Of a stretch of 64,000 bases of DNA, positions 24,701-36,797 are shown one piece after another. The translations under genes and the position numbers were made by a program. A model generated the notes under the pieces. The model made no database searches and was not told the DNA's origin. It saw nothing but the letters and a program-made list of their open reading frames with translations. The DNA comes from Marthasterias glacialis. Lineage: Eukaryota; Echinodermata; Asteroidea; Forcipulatida; Asteriidae. How positions within the stretch are numbered: the first letter of the stretch is position 1; every line of letters starts with the position of its first letter. The stretch covers positions 11,565,110 to 11,629,109 of the forward strand of contig OU452227.1 in the NCBI GenBank assembly GCA_911728455.2, given 5' to 3'.

Positions 24701-27700
24701 GCAATTAATAGTAACAATCAAGATATAATAATAAGTGGATATAAACAAAATCTGAAAAATGCTTTTTGAAATAGAAGAGTATTATACAATGTAATTGATC
24801 AATTTGTTTTTAGATTTTTAGATAAAAAGGTAGATGAAAATAACAGATATTTAGGTTAAACTATGGAGGAAATGTTACACATGTTTTCATTTATAAAGCT
24901 AAACCAAATACATTACAAGTTGAAAAACAAAAAACAAAAAAAACAAAAGGGTTTTGTGGAATAAGATTGCGTCGATACTTGGAGAGTAAACATGCACACA
25001 AGTTTGCTAAGCACAAACAGTTATTGCTCATCAGAAATTTGAAATCATCAAGATGTTTAACTCACCTGTGGTGTCAGTCTATTTTTTTCATCACTAACAT
25101 AGCCAGAGTTGGAATTGTATTTGATATAATTTCCTTCAATGAAGTTCTCAAGATGAAAGAGTGGAGCCCCAGGGCGATTCTTAAACTCCAAGACGCACAT
25201 CTGGACAATATCAACCTGACAGAGAACACACACACAAAAGGTCAACAAAAAAGGTTTTATTGTGGAGTTTCTGGCTGAGCAGTCTAGTGCACCGGAATTC
25301 AAGTTCTGGTGTTGTCAGAGTGTGGGTTCTGGTCCAGGTCGTGACACTTGTATCCTTAAGCAATACACTTAACCATTATTGCTTTGTCCTACCTATGGGA
25401 TGTTTGTAAAGCCGAATGCTCCATGTAGTGTGTACATTACATGTGTGTATAATGCACGTCAAGTAACCCAGTAAACTTATATTTAGAGAAGGGGTTTGCC
25501 CCGGTTTTTCTGGCAGGGTTGGCTGCAGATTGCACCGCAACACTTGCTATAATAAATGGATCTCATCGAATACAAAACAGCTCCGTATGCATTACATGTT
25601 GTACAATAACAAGTGCTTTGAGAAGCCAACAGATGAAGCAATATTAAAAAAAAGTGTATTGTTATAACCAATGTGAGAAATAAGAAACTAACATAAGGAC
25701 TCGCTTGAATTCAGAAATAATACAATTGCAACATAAAATTGTTATGAATTTGATATTTAGTTATGCTGAATCAGATGAAAGTTGGCAAAACATGCATGAT
25801 TTACCAACATGAGCTTTCGATTACATTGTATTTCATGATAGAAACATAATACCTACCCTGCACCCACCCACACATTATCCCCACCCACACATTGTATAAA
25901 TTAAAATCTCATTGAATTGGATCTTAGTGTACTACAATGTATGTATGTGTGTGGAGCTGGCAGGGTAAAACACCATACAAAGCTATGCATCCAACACAGG
26001 GAGATGACAGTTTAATTGAACTCAAAGAAGGTTGTACAAATGTCATTGCATGCAGGTGTGCATCAGTCCCTGGTACAGCAGGTACCTGGGGAACACTGAC
26101 CTGGCATTTATAAACTGATATCCTGCTTTCAGGACAGTCATCGCAAAATTGTTATTGACAACAGATTGCTAATTAGGTACATGTAGGATCTAAATTAAGA
26201 AGTAAACAGAGATATCCATAATCATAATCTTAAAACACAAAACTTATTCTGCGCATTTCACCATAAATATGTTCAAAAGCCCATCACAATAAAATACAAT
26301 TGTAAAAATCAGCACATAGATTAGAAAAAAGGGATTTATGCATGGATTTCACATTAAATTTGATGTCCATGTGCATAAATCCCCTTATTCCACAACCAAA
26401 ATGTTTTGTTGTGAAAGTAAATAATAACGCAAAAATGTTTGTGACAGTAAGTTGCTAATTACATGGTCCAAAAGAAATGAGAAATGAGTTAAGAAATGAT
26501 TGAAATTTTGTCAAAAGTTGGTTGGAGCCTCATTTAGAAACAATCATCACTTCTACAAAAAGAGCAGGAACAAAGATTTCAATTTCATTAAAGAAATAGA
26601 AATACTACGATTACTCACATTACATCGACCATACAGTAAATATCATAAATCTACTTTTCTTTTATTATGTGACTTAAACATCGGTGTAAGGTAACAACCA
26701 AAATGAAACTTTTTATCCCGATGCAATTACATGAATCAAGAACATTGAAATCAAGAACAATTATCAACGCATTAATTTACAAAATTCATTCAGTAAACCA
26801 AGCTTCTGATACAAGCAACTGAGAACATCCTTTGTAAAACATTATATTACCACATCCAATGCCCGATAACAATTTTAACCCCCAAATTCAGGTCTGATGT
26901 ATACATGTACTTCCTGCATACAGCTAAGACTTTGCTCTATGGTTCAAGTAAGGGCAAGGCAGTTTTTCCTCAGTCAGAGCACATTGATGAGGTCAACTGG
27001 ACTTTCTACTGAAACATTTCATAGGACACCAAGGTACAGACCAGGGGCATAGGGGGAGTTGCCTCTGTGAAGTATCCAGCCTGCAAAATCCATTTGATCA
27101 TTTTATTTTTATGAGTGAAGCAAATTTAAAGCAGTCATTTTCAATGGTTGGTTATTTAGTGCATGTATTGAGTCATAAGTTAGCATCAAATCTAAAAATA
27201 AACCAATTTCTCCACTACATAAATACTGTACCAATGCGTCAAAATAGGTTATAACCAAGTGTTTGTGTTAAGAGGTAAACTTTAATCCTTGTTTTACTCT
27301 GAACACCTAGATATGTAATTTCATGCTCTGATAATTGTCATCATATTAGTCAGTGTGTGTTTCAAATCAATAATCTGAACAGCATGGGCATTACTAGCCC
27401 TGGAGGCCTTCACTTTCATATACATACTACAGTGATGTCCTGGACATGAGGGTCCGTTTCTGGGGCGTAACATTATCAGAGCTCCATAATTCAAATTGTA
27501 CCAGTAAGAAGCTACTACCGGATTAACATTGCATGGCCGCATACATTTTTTGCTGGTTTTTGACGTCAGATAATCCTAAAAAATCTGTATTTTTGAGAAA
27601 TAATTCAGCTCTCAACATTAACAAACTTTCGTTTTTGCCTGTCAGGTGTATGCGTACATCAGCAGGTTAGGCGTTTGCCATTTGCGCGTATTTCAGGACG

Positions 27701-30700
27701 TTCACATCATTTATTTGAATTGAGTGCGTACTGCAGTATGTGTATCGGCACCCACCCAAACACACGCATAATAGGTTTGCGTACTAAATTTTGTTTAAAA
27801 CTTGCAGAATTTTTTTTACAATGAGAGCTTAATCCTTTCACAAAAATGATAGATTTATAAGGAATATCTGCATCGAAAACCCACCGCCAAAAAATGTATG
27901 CGGCCATGGAATGTTTATCCGGTGATATTTGTAGCCTCTTACAGGTAAGATTTTGATTATGGAGCTCTGAAATTGTTCTGCCCTGGAATCGGAATCGGGC
28001 CCTCATATCCAGGACTGGTATCCGTGTGCAGCACAGAGGAAAAGTCCAACATAGGGCTAGGGTAAATATAGACTTATCTAACTGACCTTTCCATATCACA
28101 ACAAGTATAAAATGGTAATCTTTATGTTTCTGCAGAGGCTTCGTTCTGCAATATGGTACATGTAGTTGTCACTCAAAATTTACCTGAACCTTAAGTTGTT
28201 AAGTATAGAATGTCAGTTTTGAAGCACAACTTTTTATTTTGTAGCCCTGCATAAAAAAGCATATCTAACATCTACTTGGTAGTTTTGATACCATTTTGGG
28301 GGCCGACAAACGAACCATGCATCATTACAAGTTGCTTCTTTTCATGGTTTTTGGCTAAATCCTATAAAATCAAGTGAAATCTAATAGGGGTTATAGTTGC
28401 GGAGGTTTTGGGTAGTAAAAGTTGAAGTTCCATACAAACCTTTTTGGGAGGATTGTGCCTGCTAAACTCCTCTCCCCAAATCTTGGCATCCATCTGCAGG
28501 CGTACATCTTGGAAATAAATCTCACGATCCACTGTCTCCATGTAAGACTTGGCAACAAAGTTGGGAGCGTATTTCCAGTTTGTGCGATTTCTACCATAGT
28601 GAGACATCTTCTTCCTGAAGAAATAAAGAAACAAAGTCAAAATATCAAATTTATTTTGTAGGACGCCTAGAACATCGGATGTCAAAAAGCGTGAACTTGA
28701 TGGGATATTCCAAGTTCTGTAAGAAAACCCTGGTTACATGGATTACAAAAGATGCAAAATACAAAGCACTATGTTGCGCAGACAAATTTAGAACTACAGA
28801 AAATAATTGACGGAAATGGTGAAAACAACCAACCAACCAAACTTCCCTTTAAAAAATAAAGCAAGAAACTTACACAGAGTCAGAATACTTACAATCTGAA
28901 ACATTCTCGCATGGCTCCACGAGCAAAGGACTGAAACAAAAAATTGAACCAAAACAGTCACAAAAAGTGAATTAACTTCATTTTCTGTCAAGATCCACGT
29001 TGCTGCTTTGTATCAGTTTCACTTTTAAAAGTAAAGTACACATGTAACTCCAAATCTGAAAACTAAACTTGCAATACATGGCGTGTCGTGGCCGAGCGGA
29101 TAAGAACACCGAACTCAAGCTCTGGTGTTTCTGATCAGCAGAGTGTGGGTTCGAGTCCAGGTCGTGACACTTGTGTCCTTAAGCAAGACACTTTAACCAT
29201 TATTGCTGCGTCCTTCGGATGAGACGTAAAGTCGTAGGTCCTGTGTGTTGTGTAATGCACGTAAAAGAACCCAGTGCACTTATCGCACAGAGAAGGGGTT
29301 CACCCCGGTGTTCCTGGTTTGATCGGCTGCACACTGCGCCACAGCACCTTGTTAACCATTACATGGTGCTATGTAAAGGAACAGGTCTCATACTTCAAAA
29401 ACGTAACTCATCATACCTTGCAGGAAAAAATACTGAGCACTTTGAGACGCCCATCGGGTGTGATCAAGCTATAAGCACTGCGTATTATTATTTAATAATA
29501 TTAATACAAATTCAGGCATGATATTTGGCCCTTGAAAAGTAGGACAACTTTATTGAGTAGAAGGGCTGACCTACATGAATATGAGGCTTTAAATTAAGAG
29601 ACTTTTCGGCTATTTTCTGATTTATCTGAAGGCAAACAAATCGGAATTAGACTAACGTAGAAAGAATAAAACACCTTCAAATTGCTCTTATGAAGGGTAT
29701 GTATGCATTTGTTTGTAAGTACACTGTAATACCCAAAATGGTTTTGGGAAATTATCATCTACTGCGAAAACCTAGTGTCTTTGGAGAGACCCTCCCATCC
29801 TCCACTCAACAGAAATTCAACACCCAAATGTTAAAACTTACTTGAGTGTACATGTAGATAAGATTGGTATGTACATAGTACATGTTATGTACACATGTTC
29901 CAAGTATTTAAGCATTTGTTGTGTGCAGAGTAGGCCTACCATATCATATAATGTCAAACAATTGGATTTTGGTGGATTTTGGAACATTGGGGTTGAGGGA
30001 AGATTCAGTAATGAATCCAAAATGAATTGAGAGGAAATTTTACCTGAAATTGAAACTGTCTGCCAGCAAGTGAACTCATACAGACATTACAAAATACAAA
30101 CAGACAATACAAAACGTAATGCATTGTACAAAATAAAGTATATGCCTACAAACTGTAGTATGTTACATGTACAAGGACAAGGACAAAATGTGGAGAGGGA
30201 AAGGCTGAAGAGGAATTGTTTTTTCCTGTCACTAAAGGTTCAACCTGCCCGTAAAAAGAAGACCAATCCATCAAACTGGTGGTTAGAAATAAAATAACTA
30301 AATTAAATGAAAGAAATGTAGCATGAAATGGTATTTTGCATTTTCAACAAAATGTTCACAGACAGATCACCAAAGGTGAAACTGAATTCATCACTTTTAA
30401 AATCATATCAAACTTATAAAAGAGTGTTCACTTAAGAAGTTAATAAAACATGAAAAAATTCACAAGACAATGAAATTCTCTTACCTCCTTTGCCATCTTG
30501 ACTTTGACGTTATCAATCACCCATTTGTTGGTGCCTGCGCTGTAACGATGGCGAACGGCAACCTCAGTCGGGTAATTCTCAAGGTGGAACTCCTGCCACG
30601 GATCTTCCACAGATTGCGCCTTCTGGATAGCATGCTTCCATTTCTTCTTCAGCGGCGGCGTTTTCTGCGTCTTCAACTCCTCCTGCTTGGAGGGAGGTTG

Positions 30701-30826
30701 GAGGTTATCCTCTCCGCTCAGGAGGTAATCCACCAATGAAACGAGATGCATTTCTTCGTCATCTTCTGAGGGGTGTACCCCTTCATTCAGGTTGTGAGAG
30801 AAGCTGGGTGCACTCATCTCAGACAT
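15722..30826 (-). CDS. EEF2K: Eukaryotic elongation factor 2 kinase (eEF2K), 12 coding exons
   Basis: Exons (minus): 30826-30485, 28930-28893, 28614-28440, 25215-25066, 24209-24149, 23666-23467, 23246-22926, 19675-19553, 18361-18173, 17196-17072, 16123-15945, 15855-15722. All are GT-AG and in phase: 678 aa plus stop (human about 725). eEF2K is a calmodulin-activated alpha-kinase that phosphorylates eEF2 and slows translation elongation. The calmodulin-binding helix is LKKKWKHAIQKA (residues 59-70, Trp63). The alpha-kinase domain (about 115-330) has ATP Lys149 in FVAKSY, the GVGDLYTDPQIHT segment and zinc ligands in SHACNEIC (H291, C293, C297). A Ser/Arg-rich linker (about 323-429) is shorter than in human. 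Sel1-like helical repeats follow (about 470-660), and the end is acidic. An in-frame TAA lies 15 nt upstream of the ATG. The acceptor at 23,246 has a weak pyrimidine tract, so that border is the least sure. Confidence 0.96.
16651..16885 (+). mobile_element. SINE-like repeat with a 5S rRNA-like head
   Basis: GCTAATCACCATTGACTGTG then GTCAGTAATTGGATGGGAGA CC resembles the 3' half of 5S rRNA, including the internal-promoter box (TGGTTAGTACTTGGATGGGAG). It is followed by the same body blocks as the tRNA-headed copies (GATGGGAGGTAAAACTGTAG, then GTGTAATGAACATAC, then GAAGGGGCTTGACCGGTGTT). It is diverged and lies in an EEF2K intron. Confidence 0.55.
18535..19180. repeat. ~150-bp tandem repeat, about 4 copies (EEF2K intron)
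   Basis: A landmark TTTTGTTTTAGCC(G/A)TA(A/C)TGACC recurs near 18,590, 18,740, 18,890 and 19,030. It is followed each time by a TTGACATTTGACCT-type stretch, a TTCTGAGGGATCCCAAGACC block and CCAAATTTGGAGTTGATATG. Spacing is about 146-150 bp. No stop-free frame is maintained. Confidence 0.85.
19678..20060. repeat. Tandem duplication of ~180 bp next to an EEF2K exon
   Basis: GAAAAGACAATGTGAGAAGA at 19,681 recurs at 19,858, followed in both copies by ACTTTGTGATGGGAATTTCC, GCATGATAAACCATAGAT, CTATAGGCAGAGAGTTT and CCCTGTTACTCTTGCTAACT. The copy nearest the exon supplies the acceptor region of the exon starting at 19,675. Confidence 0.8.
21268..21650. repeat. Two-copy tandem repeat of ~190 bp (EEF2K intron)
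   Basis: GTGTCTAGCTGT...ACACCAAGGACT, then GGGTGTTTTGAC, AACAATGGGAGAACAA and AGTCCTCGATT(T/C)ACCAGGTC occur twice in the same order. Divergence is moderate. No coding frame is conserved. Confidence 0.75.
22470..22915. repeat. Degenerate minisatellite abutting an EEF2K exon
   Basis: GGGTACAGGGTTTATGATAA ATGGG and GGTACATGAGGACAGGGTTT GGGGTAAATG modules alternate with a basic period near 20 bp and a composite period near 60 bp. The array stops about 10 bp before the donor of the EEF2K exon at 22,926. Open frames here, such as the minus frame that runs on from that exon to 22,611, are repeat artefacts. Confidence 0.85.
25268..25628 (+). mobile_element. tRNA-headed SINE-like repeat (EEF2K intron)
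   Basis: The head TTTCTGGCTGAGCAGTCTAG and GTGTGGGTTCTGGTCCAGGTC is a decayed tRNA-like sequence with A- and B-box remnants. The body blocks follow in the same order as in the copy at 29,080 (CACTTGTATCCTTAAGCAAT, ATAATGCACGTCAAGTAACC, GAAGGGGTTTGCCCCGG), and it ends near AACAAGTGCTTTGAG. Confidence 0.7.
27430..28022. mobile_element. MITE with ~125-bp terminal inverted repeats (EEF2K intron)
   Basis: The left arm 27,430-27,556 (GTCCTGGACATGAGGGTCCG ... CAGAGCTCCATAATTCAA ... GCATGGCCGCATACATTTTT) matches the reverse complement of 27,887-28,022 with scattered differences. The loop of about 330 bp has no recognisable gene. Confidence 0.75.
29080..29495 (+). mobile_element. tRNA-headed SINE-like repeat, best preserved copy (EEF2K intron)
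   Basis: A tRNA Ser/Leu-like head (GTCGTGGCCGAGCGGATAAG; B-box GGGTTCGAGTCC) is followed by CCTTAAGCAAGACACTTTAA CC, a GTCCTTCGGATGAGACGTAA AGTCG block, GTGTAATGCACGTAAAAGAA CCCAGTGCAC, GAAGGGGTTCACCCCGGTGT TCCTGG, then CACTTTGAGACGCCCATCGG and a TA-rich end. About 415 bp. The head resembles a Pol III promoter. The cloverleaf is imperfect, so this is not a functional tRNA. Confidence 0.8.
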
Positions 30827-31005
30827 TGTAAGGTTTGTTTATATACATACAAGCACGTACACATTCATGGATGCAAATGATGTGCTGATCATTGCACGTT
30901 GCTTGCGGTAACGTCAGATTGTAAATCTGACAACTTACACGTACCGTCCCTAGTGTACTGAATGAACTCTGTGAACTTGAAGTTGTTGCCTGTTCTTTGT
31001 ATCAC
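30827..31005 (-). promoter_or_regulatory. EEF2K: EEF2K 5' UTR segment with a 17-codon upstream ORF
   Basis: A good acceptor (TTTGTCATTTCAG) ends at 31,006, and no acceptor lies between it and the ATG at 30,826. The start exon therefore probably runs 31,005-30,485. In this leader, 30,892-30,839 is a short ORF of 17 codons starting ATGATCAGCAC. Its TAA lies 12 nt before the main ATG and in the same frame. Transcription through here is inferred, not shown. Confidence 0.6.
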
Positions 31006-31727
31006 CTGAAATGACAAAGAAAAAAATAAGTTTTATTTACTTGTTATCCTAACATTTGTTGATCTTATAAAAAAAAACAATCGATGAACAATTTGGGGAT
31101 CTATTTCAAATGATTCAAAAGATTGGGGCATTACCAAAAGTGAAAACCTTCCAGTATTTCAGAGATATCCAGACAACTAACATGAACAGTTTGTTCCAAA
31201 AGTTGTTTTTAAAGCTTATTTTACCTATACAGTATGTTTGCTTTCACCCATTGCACTCAACTCCTCAAAGGAAATTTATTTTATCGCTTTACACTGAAAG
31301 AAGTAAATAATATTTATTTTTGTGCAGAGTGACAAGAGGGAGGTATTGTGTATACTTGAGGTGTACCCCAATGGTCTAATTGAGCCATGCTGTTTATAAT
31401 TTAATGCATGATAAAGGTTGAGATTGTCAATTTACATTGTACACAAAATTTATCGTGTATATTACACCCACTTAATACATCCTCAATTCAACCAGACCAT
31501 AATAAATAAAGGTCATAAAGATTATTGTTAATCTTCAAAATGAAGAAAGTGATTATGATGTACATGTTTGTCAAATACGGACTGACACATCCATGCATCA
31601 CTGGCCAGTAGCACCAATGCAAACACAGTAGTCATTATCCGATCGCTTTTAAAGCGTACAACACACAGAATGGAAAGGCGTACAGTGCAGACAAAATACA
31701 CTGTAGAGTCACTTTAAAAACTGTTAC

Positions 31728-31793
31728 CTGTACGTATACCAGTGGAGAGGCCATGAGAGCCAGGGAGGGGACTTGGCCCAGAAGACCCGATAC
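31728..31793 (-). other. EEF2K: Candidate non-coding 5' exon of EEF2K (66 bp)
   Basis: On the minus strand the segment is bounded by ...CAATGTAG before GTATCGGG and by CGTACAG before GTAACAG. It is 66 nt, GC-richer than its surroundings and open in one frame, but that frame meets a stop before the EEF2K ATG. A 5' UTR role is therefore preferred. Confidence 0.4.
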
Positions 31794-33770
31794 CTACATT
31801 GTAAACAAGGCATTTACGTGCCCTGTCATGAAACATAATATCTTGATGCACACCAATCCATGTGTATGAATATTCATCATATGAAATACAGCTATTAAAT
31901 ACTGTAGACTTTATTCCAGATGGTACTCATCACTGCATTAATGCACTGCTTATCATCTGAACTATCGATATAATGGTGTTATGTACACATGTATGTACAT
32001 GTAAAAATGCAATAGATATTGCAAAGAAAACACAAACAATCCCACATACTGATAAGCATAATGAGAATTTGTTTAGCATGTTGGTATCCTACATAACAAA
32101 GGAAATCAGTCACTGCTCTCTGAAGTTATTTAGGATTAAATTGACCTTATAATTACCATGGTTTAGATTGTTGGTCTTTGTTCAGAATATAATTTTGTAA
32201 GGCCGAGAAAAAAAAGTAATAACATTTGACACAAAGATGATATCGTTTCAGACATTTCTCAAGGCAATACCAGGCCTAATTAGTAATACACAAGTACTTC
32301 ATGGAGGCAAATGATTTGGTGCCCTTAAAAGTGCTCAATTATAAATTTAAATTTCCCCGTTAGAGGAACTCTACTAGTACTACTGGGTAATACTGCCCTG
32401 CTCCCTACAAGAACAAATTATCCGACTTGTGATACCAGTACAAAATGTAAAGTACAGAAGGGAGAGGTCTAGGATGAAGCTGACAAGAAGCACCCACTTC
32501 TTTCTTTCAATTCATTACATAAATATTTCACCATTTATGAACAACAGATTATTCCTAATACTATCTAACCTAAATCACTGTGTACAAAAGAGCAAACCTG
32601 CAGTAAATCCCACTGAAACAACCTACTAAGGTCGATCACCACTGCAGGATCCAAGCAATTATGAAGATTGTTACTGCACACCATATGGAGTCTTTGTTAC
32701 CAGCACATGCTTACTTTCCACCTTACCCGGGACCACTGTGCAGCTACTTCAGTACATACTGTACATGTACATATAAACACCATGAACACACACAGTGGCC
32801 CAATACATGTCTGTGTGTGCTGCATCAGCAGCATTGTCCTCAATTGACCCACGAACCCTGATTGACCCTGGCTGACCTTAGACTATGATACCAGAAGTCT
32901 GTCCATGTGTAAATGATTGATTGAGCCAATCACTGGTGCTGACTGGAGCACTGGTTGGCCAAACTACATAACATCAAACAGCAGCTCTCATTGCTGCACA
33001 GCAGAGGAACTCTGGCTGACTAGGCTGGCCTCAGTTGCATTAATGACCTACAAGTGGGTCCATGAACTCATGCACCCAATGCAAATGGAGTTCTTATCAA
33101 CTGGATAAGGATAATTATTTGTGAAATGTGCATTTGGTTAAGGATTAGTTTGTCCAATCATGTTATACATTATTGTGCCCATAATGTACCCTTTCTGTGA
33201 CCCTTTCTCTATGCTATAACCGTGGAGGAAGGATAACCAAGTAGGCCTCCATTGTACATGTACACTGTACAGTACATGTATCAGGTACATTATCACAGGC
33301 CTGATACTTCACGGAAGCAACTTAGGCAATTGCCTCCTTTGCCCCTGGTCATTGCCTTGGTGCCCTTGAAATGTTCCAATAGAAATTTACAATTTCCTCA
33401 TAGAGGTGACTTTTACCAAGGAGAAAATGCCTTGGTGCCCTTGCCCTTTCAAGATTGAAGCATACAGAATCAGTTATCAGGTTGCACCACATACTACATA
33501 ACATGTACATGTACAAGTATTGTATGGTACACACAGATCCTTAACACACAGTGAATGTCCTTAGTACTGATATACTAATACCCTCCACTCTGACCTTTGA
33601 GCTCAGTCTACTGACATGTTAAAAGTGTATGTACATGTATGTACATGTACACATTGTGTTCATTTATTCCTCTATGACTGTACAAAAACTGCACCGTGCA
33701 CCATGTGTAAACACACACATATAATGTGATACTTACAATAAGGCCATTTTGTAGGAAAGAAACTATTTAC

Positions 33771-33798
33771 CTTCCATCCAACCTTCCATCTCTAAATC
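33771..33798 (-). other. EEF2K: Candidate 28-bp 5' microexon of EEF2K
   Basis: On the minus strand TTTAATTTGTGTCAG precedes GATTTAGAGATGG and the segment ends GGATGGAAG before GTAAATAG, giving strong-looking splice borders around 28 nt. It could also be chance. Confidence 0.3.
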
Positions 33799-34601
33799 CT
33801 GACACAAATTAAACAAAACATAGAAATCCATAGTGCCATGTAAGGTAGGCTACAGTACTATGAGCATATCCTTGTTCTGTGGTCATGGTGGTATGAGTCA
33901 GTACAGAGTAGTCATCTTTTTGACAAACATCATTTTATTTGCATTGAAGGGTCTTCAAATATGTTGTTACTCTGTAAGTGGTCTCAATGAAGCCTTAGAT
34001 TTATCAAGCTGTCTATGTTCTTTCTCAAATCACAAAGGGTGCTGTCCTTTCTCAAACTGTGATGTGACCACCGGCGCACACACATGCGTAGTAACTGGGT
34101 TATTCCATTTACTGCTATAATCTTGATGACACTGTCCTTTTACAACTGAAATTAAATGTCAGATTAAAATCTTCTAAAGCGAATATTTCTCTTGCGATCA
34201 GAGTGTTTGTCAGAATCAGCGATGAAACTGTGAGTGTGATGACAAAAAGTTCATTCAAAGGAAGAGTACATCAGTGTTTTGGTGAAGAATAAATCAACAT
34301 TCACATCCGCATCAATATAAACATCCATGTAACCAACCAAACCGAAAGTTTGATCAAATTAGTCATGTTTTAAACTTTTAGTAAAAATCACTACACAGTG
34401 TAGGGCTTTGCCAGGGATTTATTTGCACATGTCTGCAGGTTTGTTTAGATTGTTGCAATCAACTATAAAAATAATGAAGTTCTTCAATTTCTAACCACTT
34501 TGAGTTCTTCACTTTCTGACGGAAATACAATGTATTTCTGGAGAGGATTAAATACCTGAACTTTATAATCTGTGAGCTTTCAGAGGGGGGCACTGGAATT
34601 T

Positions 34602-34650
34602 TTTCGGGGGGGGGGGGGGGGGGGCACGCCCCCTGGCTACGCCGCTGTAT
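34602..34650. repeat. Poly-G tract with hAT-like MITE end
   Basis: A run of about 20 G is followed by CACGCCCCCTGGCTACGCCG CTG. The last 15 bases match the terminal repeat of the elements at 38,949 and 61,055. No left end is evident. Confidence 0.4.
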
Positions 34651-36091
34651 TGCTCAATGATTCATTTATTTATTTATTCCAACCAGGTTGGGGACTGATA
34701 CTACCAAACTCGATATTTTTCCTGGGAAAAGATGCTTTTTAAAATACCTTATTTAATAGCCCAGTAGTGTGGCAAAGGAATTTTTGCTTCTCTCACCAGA
34801 TGTCAAAAATCCTTTGCCACACTAGTATCATGGCTAGTACTAGTGGGGCCATACCTTATTTACCCAAAATTTACTTTTGGTCAAAACAAGTGAAAAAGTG
34901 GCAATCGAATACAGCATCTTACCCATCCCATTTTCAGAATCAGACCTTGTTTTATGACAAAGACCCATCGTCAAACAGTTCATTCTTAGTAAGCATGAAT
35001 ATATAGAAATTTCAGCACCGTGGTCAACATAACCATGGGCTAGCCCATAATGTCTAGTAAAAACTGCTGCGGGCTGGTAAAAACCAACTGCAGGCCTTGA
35101 TCTTAACCGAGGCCACCGAGGCCATTGGCCTCATGCCCTGTTGAGTTGGCCAGCATGCCCTTCACAAAAATTGCACTGTCACTACCAACTTGGCCAATGT
35201 GCTCTTGTACCATTTCTCTGATTTGCCCCTGCTTTTCTTAAGATCAAGGCCTGCAACTGTTAACTTGCCCAGTGGGCTACTTAATAATTTAATAAAAAAG
35301 GGGAAAGAGGCTAGTACTACTAAGTTTCTGTGGGCTAGCAAAAAGCAGTTGACTAAATGTCTAATACTATAGCCCTGCATGGTAGGACGCCAGTTTCCAT
35401 TGCACTGATGTTGTATGCATTGCTCTAGTGATGCAACAGAGAGGAGTCTAACCTGGAATAAGTTTGTAACTAGCCCGGTGGGCTACTTTAAAAAAGGTTA
35501 AGCGCAAGCCATGATCTTGATAACCCCTGGCACTCATAAAACTAGTCCGAGAAGTTAGTTATGAATATGAGGATTATCATATACATTATCACTGACCAAT
35601 ATATTTTATTAATTTGATAATTAATACTGACTTTTATGTACTTACTTATTAAGTTATATTGGTATCAGTTGAACTTTATATTTATATGGCTCTATCCACA
35701 TTCATGACATTGGCTTCTCAAAAAGTAAATCCATTCCTACATACTCGACTAAAGTCTCATGCATATTTGAGTAAACATTGTTTTGTCAGGGAATTTATTT
35801 TTTGTTCTGCTTAAAAATATTATTAGCAATGGAGATTTAGGGATCTTCATTTCATTTTCGGATGGAAATATTATTTGTCTGGAGGACTTGCCAAAATAAA
35901 CAAAATTGTTAAGAAAGGAGTACAGCACCCCAGTCCAGGTAAATAATAACATTACAATTTACATTAAACAATATTTTATAATTAAAAATACATTATAACA
36001 ATGCCTGAAAAAGAAACTACCCGCCCCTCTGCTGCCTTTTCTCAGTAGTATCCCAGATTCAGATCTACATGTACTCACTCTGTTGTCTTAC

Positions 36092-36350
36092 CTTGCCACC
36101 TTGGCCTTGCCTCTAACTAGCTAACTCCGTACTGTGCACACCGACAGACACGTACGCAGCGGTGGGTGAAAAGGAAGTCGTTTATTGTTGTTGGCCTACT
36201 TTTTAAAGCCCACACTAGGGGAAGGTCTTACGGTTGACTTCTTGTATTTTTTGTTGTTTCTCGCCTGCACGGAGAAGTTTCACGTTTGGCAAACAGTTCC
36301 CTTGTAGTTTTGTACTGTACACTGTTCGGTTTTTGAACACTGACAGTGAC
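36092..36350 (-). other. EEF2K: Candidate first (non-coding) exon and promoter region of EEF2K
   Basis: On the minus strand GGCCAAGGTGGCAAG is followed by GTAAGACAAC, a strong donor at 36,092/36,091. Upstream sequence to about 36,350 is less AT-rich than the flanks. This would place the transcription start about 5.5 kb before the ATG. The right end is not fixed by the sequence. Confidence 0.4.
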
Positions 36351-36797
36351 ACCCACAATGTCACCTCAAAATGACTTCATTTTCTCTCTCGACCTCCTAC
36401 CTATCCTAGTTGTTTTGATTCTGCTGCATGCGCTGCATGGCCGGCGGATGCATGCTGCGCGCGCTGGCGCTATAGAGCAAGCTGGGGGATATTTCATTAT
36501 CCGGAACCAGACTATTATAATACAATGCATAACACCGGAAAATGTATGGAACCAGACTTAATAAAATTGCACGTACTGCATGGAATACGTTTGATTGGTT
36601 GAACAGGGTACAAGTGGGTTTGGTCGGCCCATCTTCATCCACGGTCTGTCGCGCTTGCCCATATGATTCACAACCGAAAAGCCAGCTTAAAACAACTCAT
36701 ATAAACATTTAACAACAAAATTTTAATAAAAACTCATTATTAATCGCTTCATTTTATGTTCACATATAAACGTCATGGGATACCAACCTCGTTCTGA

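Noticed and set aside
29080..29170. tRNA-like sequence that could be called a tRNA gene
   Set aside because: The cloverleaf is imperfect and it is followed by a SINE body shared with other copies, so it is a tRNA-derived repeat head.
30943..31793. A minus-strand frame joining 31,793-31,728 to 31,005 onward reads like a hydrophobic protein (VSGLLGQVPSLALMASPLVY...)
   Set aside because: It meets a stop before the EEF2K ATG in the contiguous reading, matches no family I know, and is better explained as 5' UTR.
36346..36642. Short open frames on both strands near the putative EEF2K first exon
   Set aside because: No conserved domain, and the frames overlap each other and the promoter-like region.
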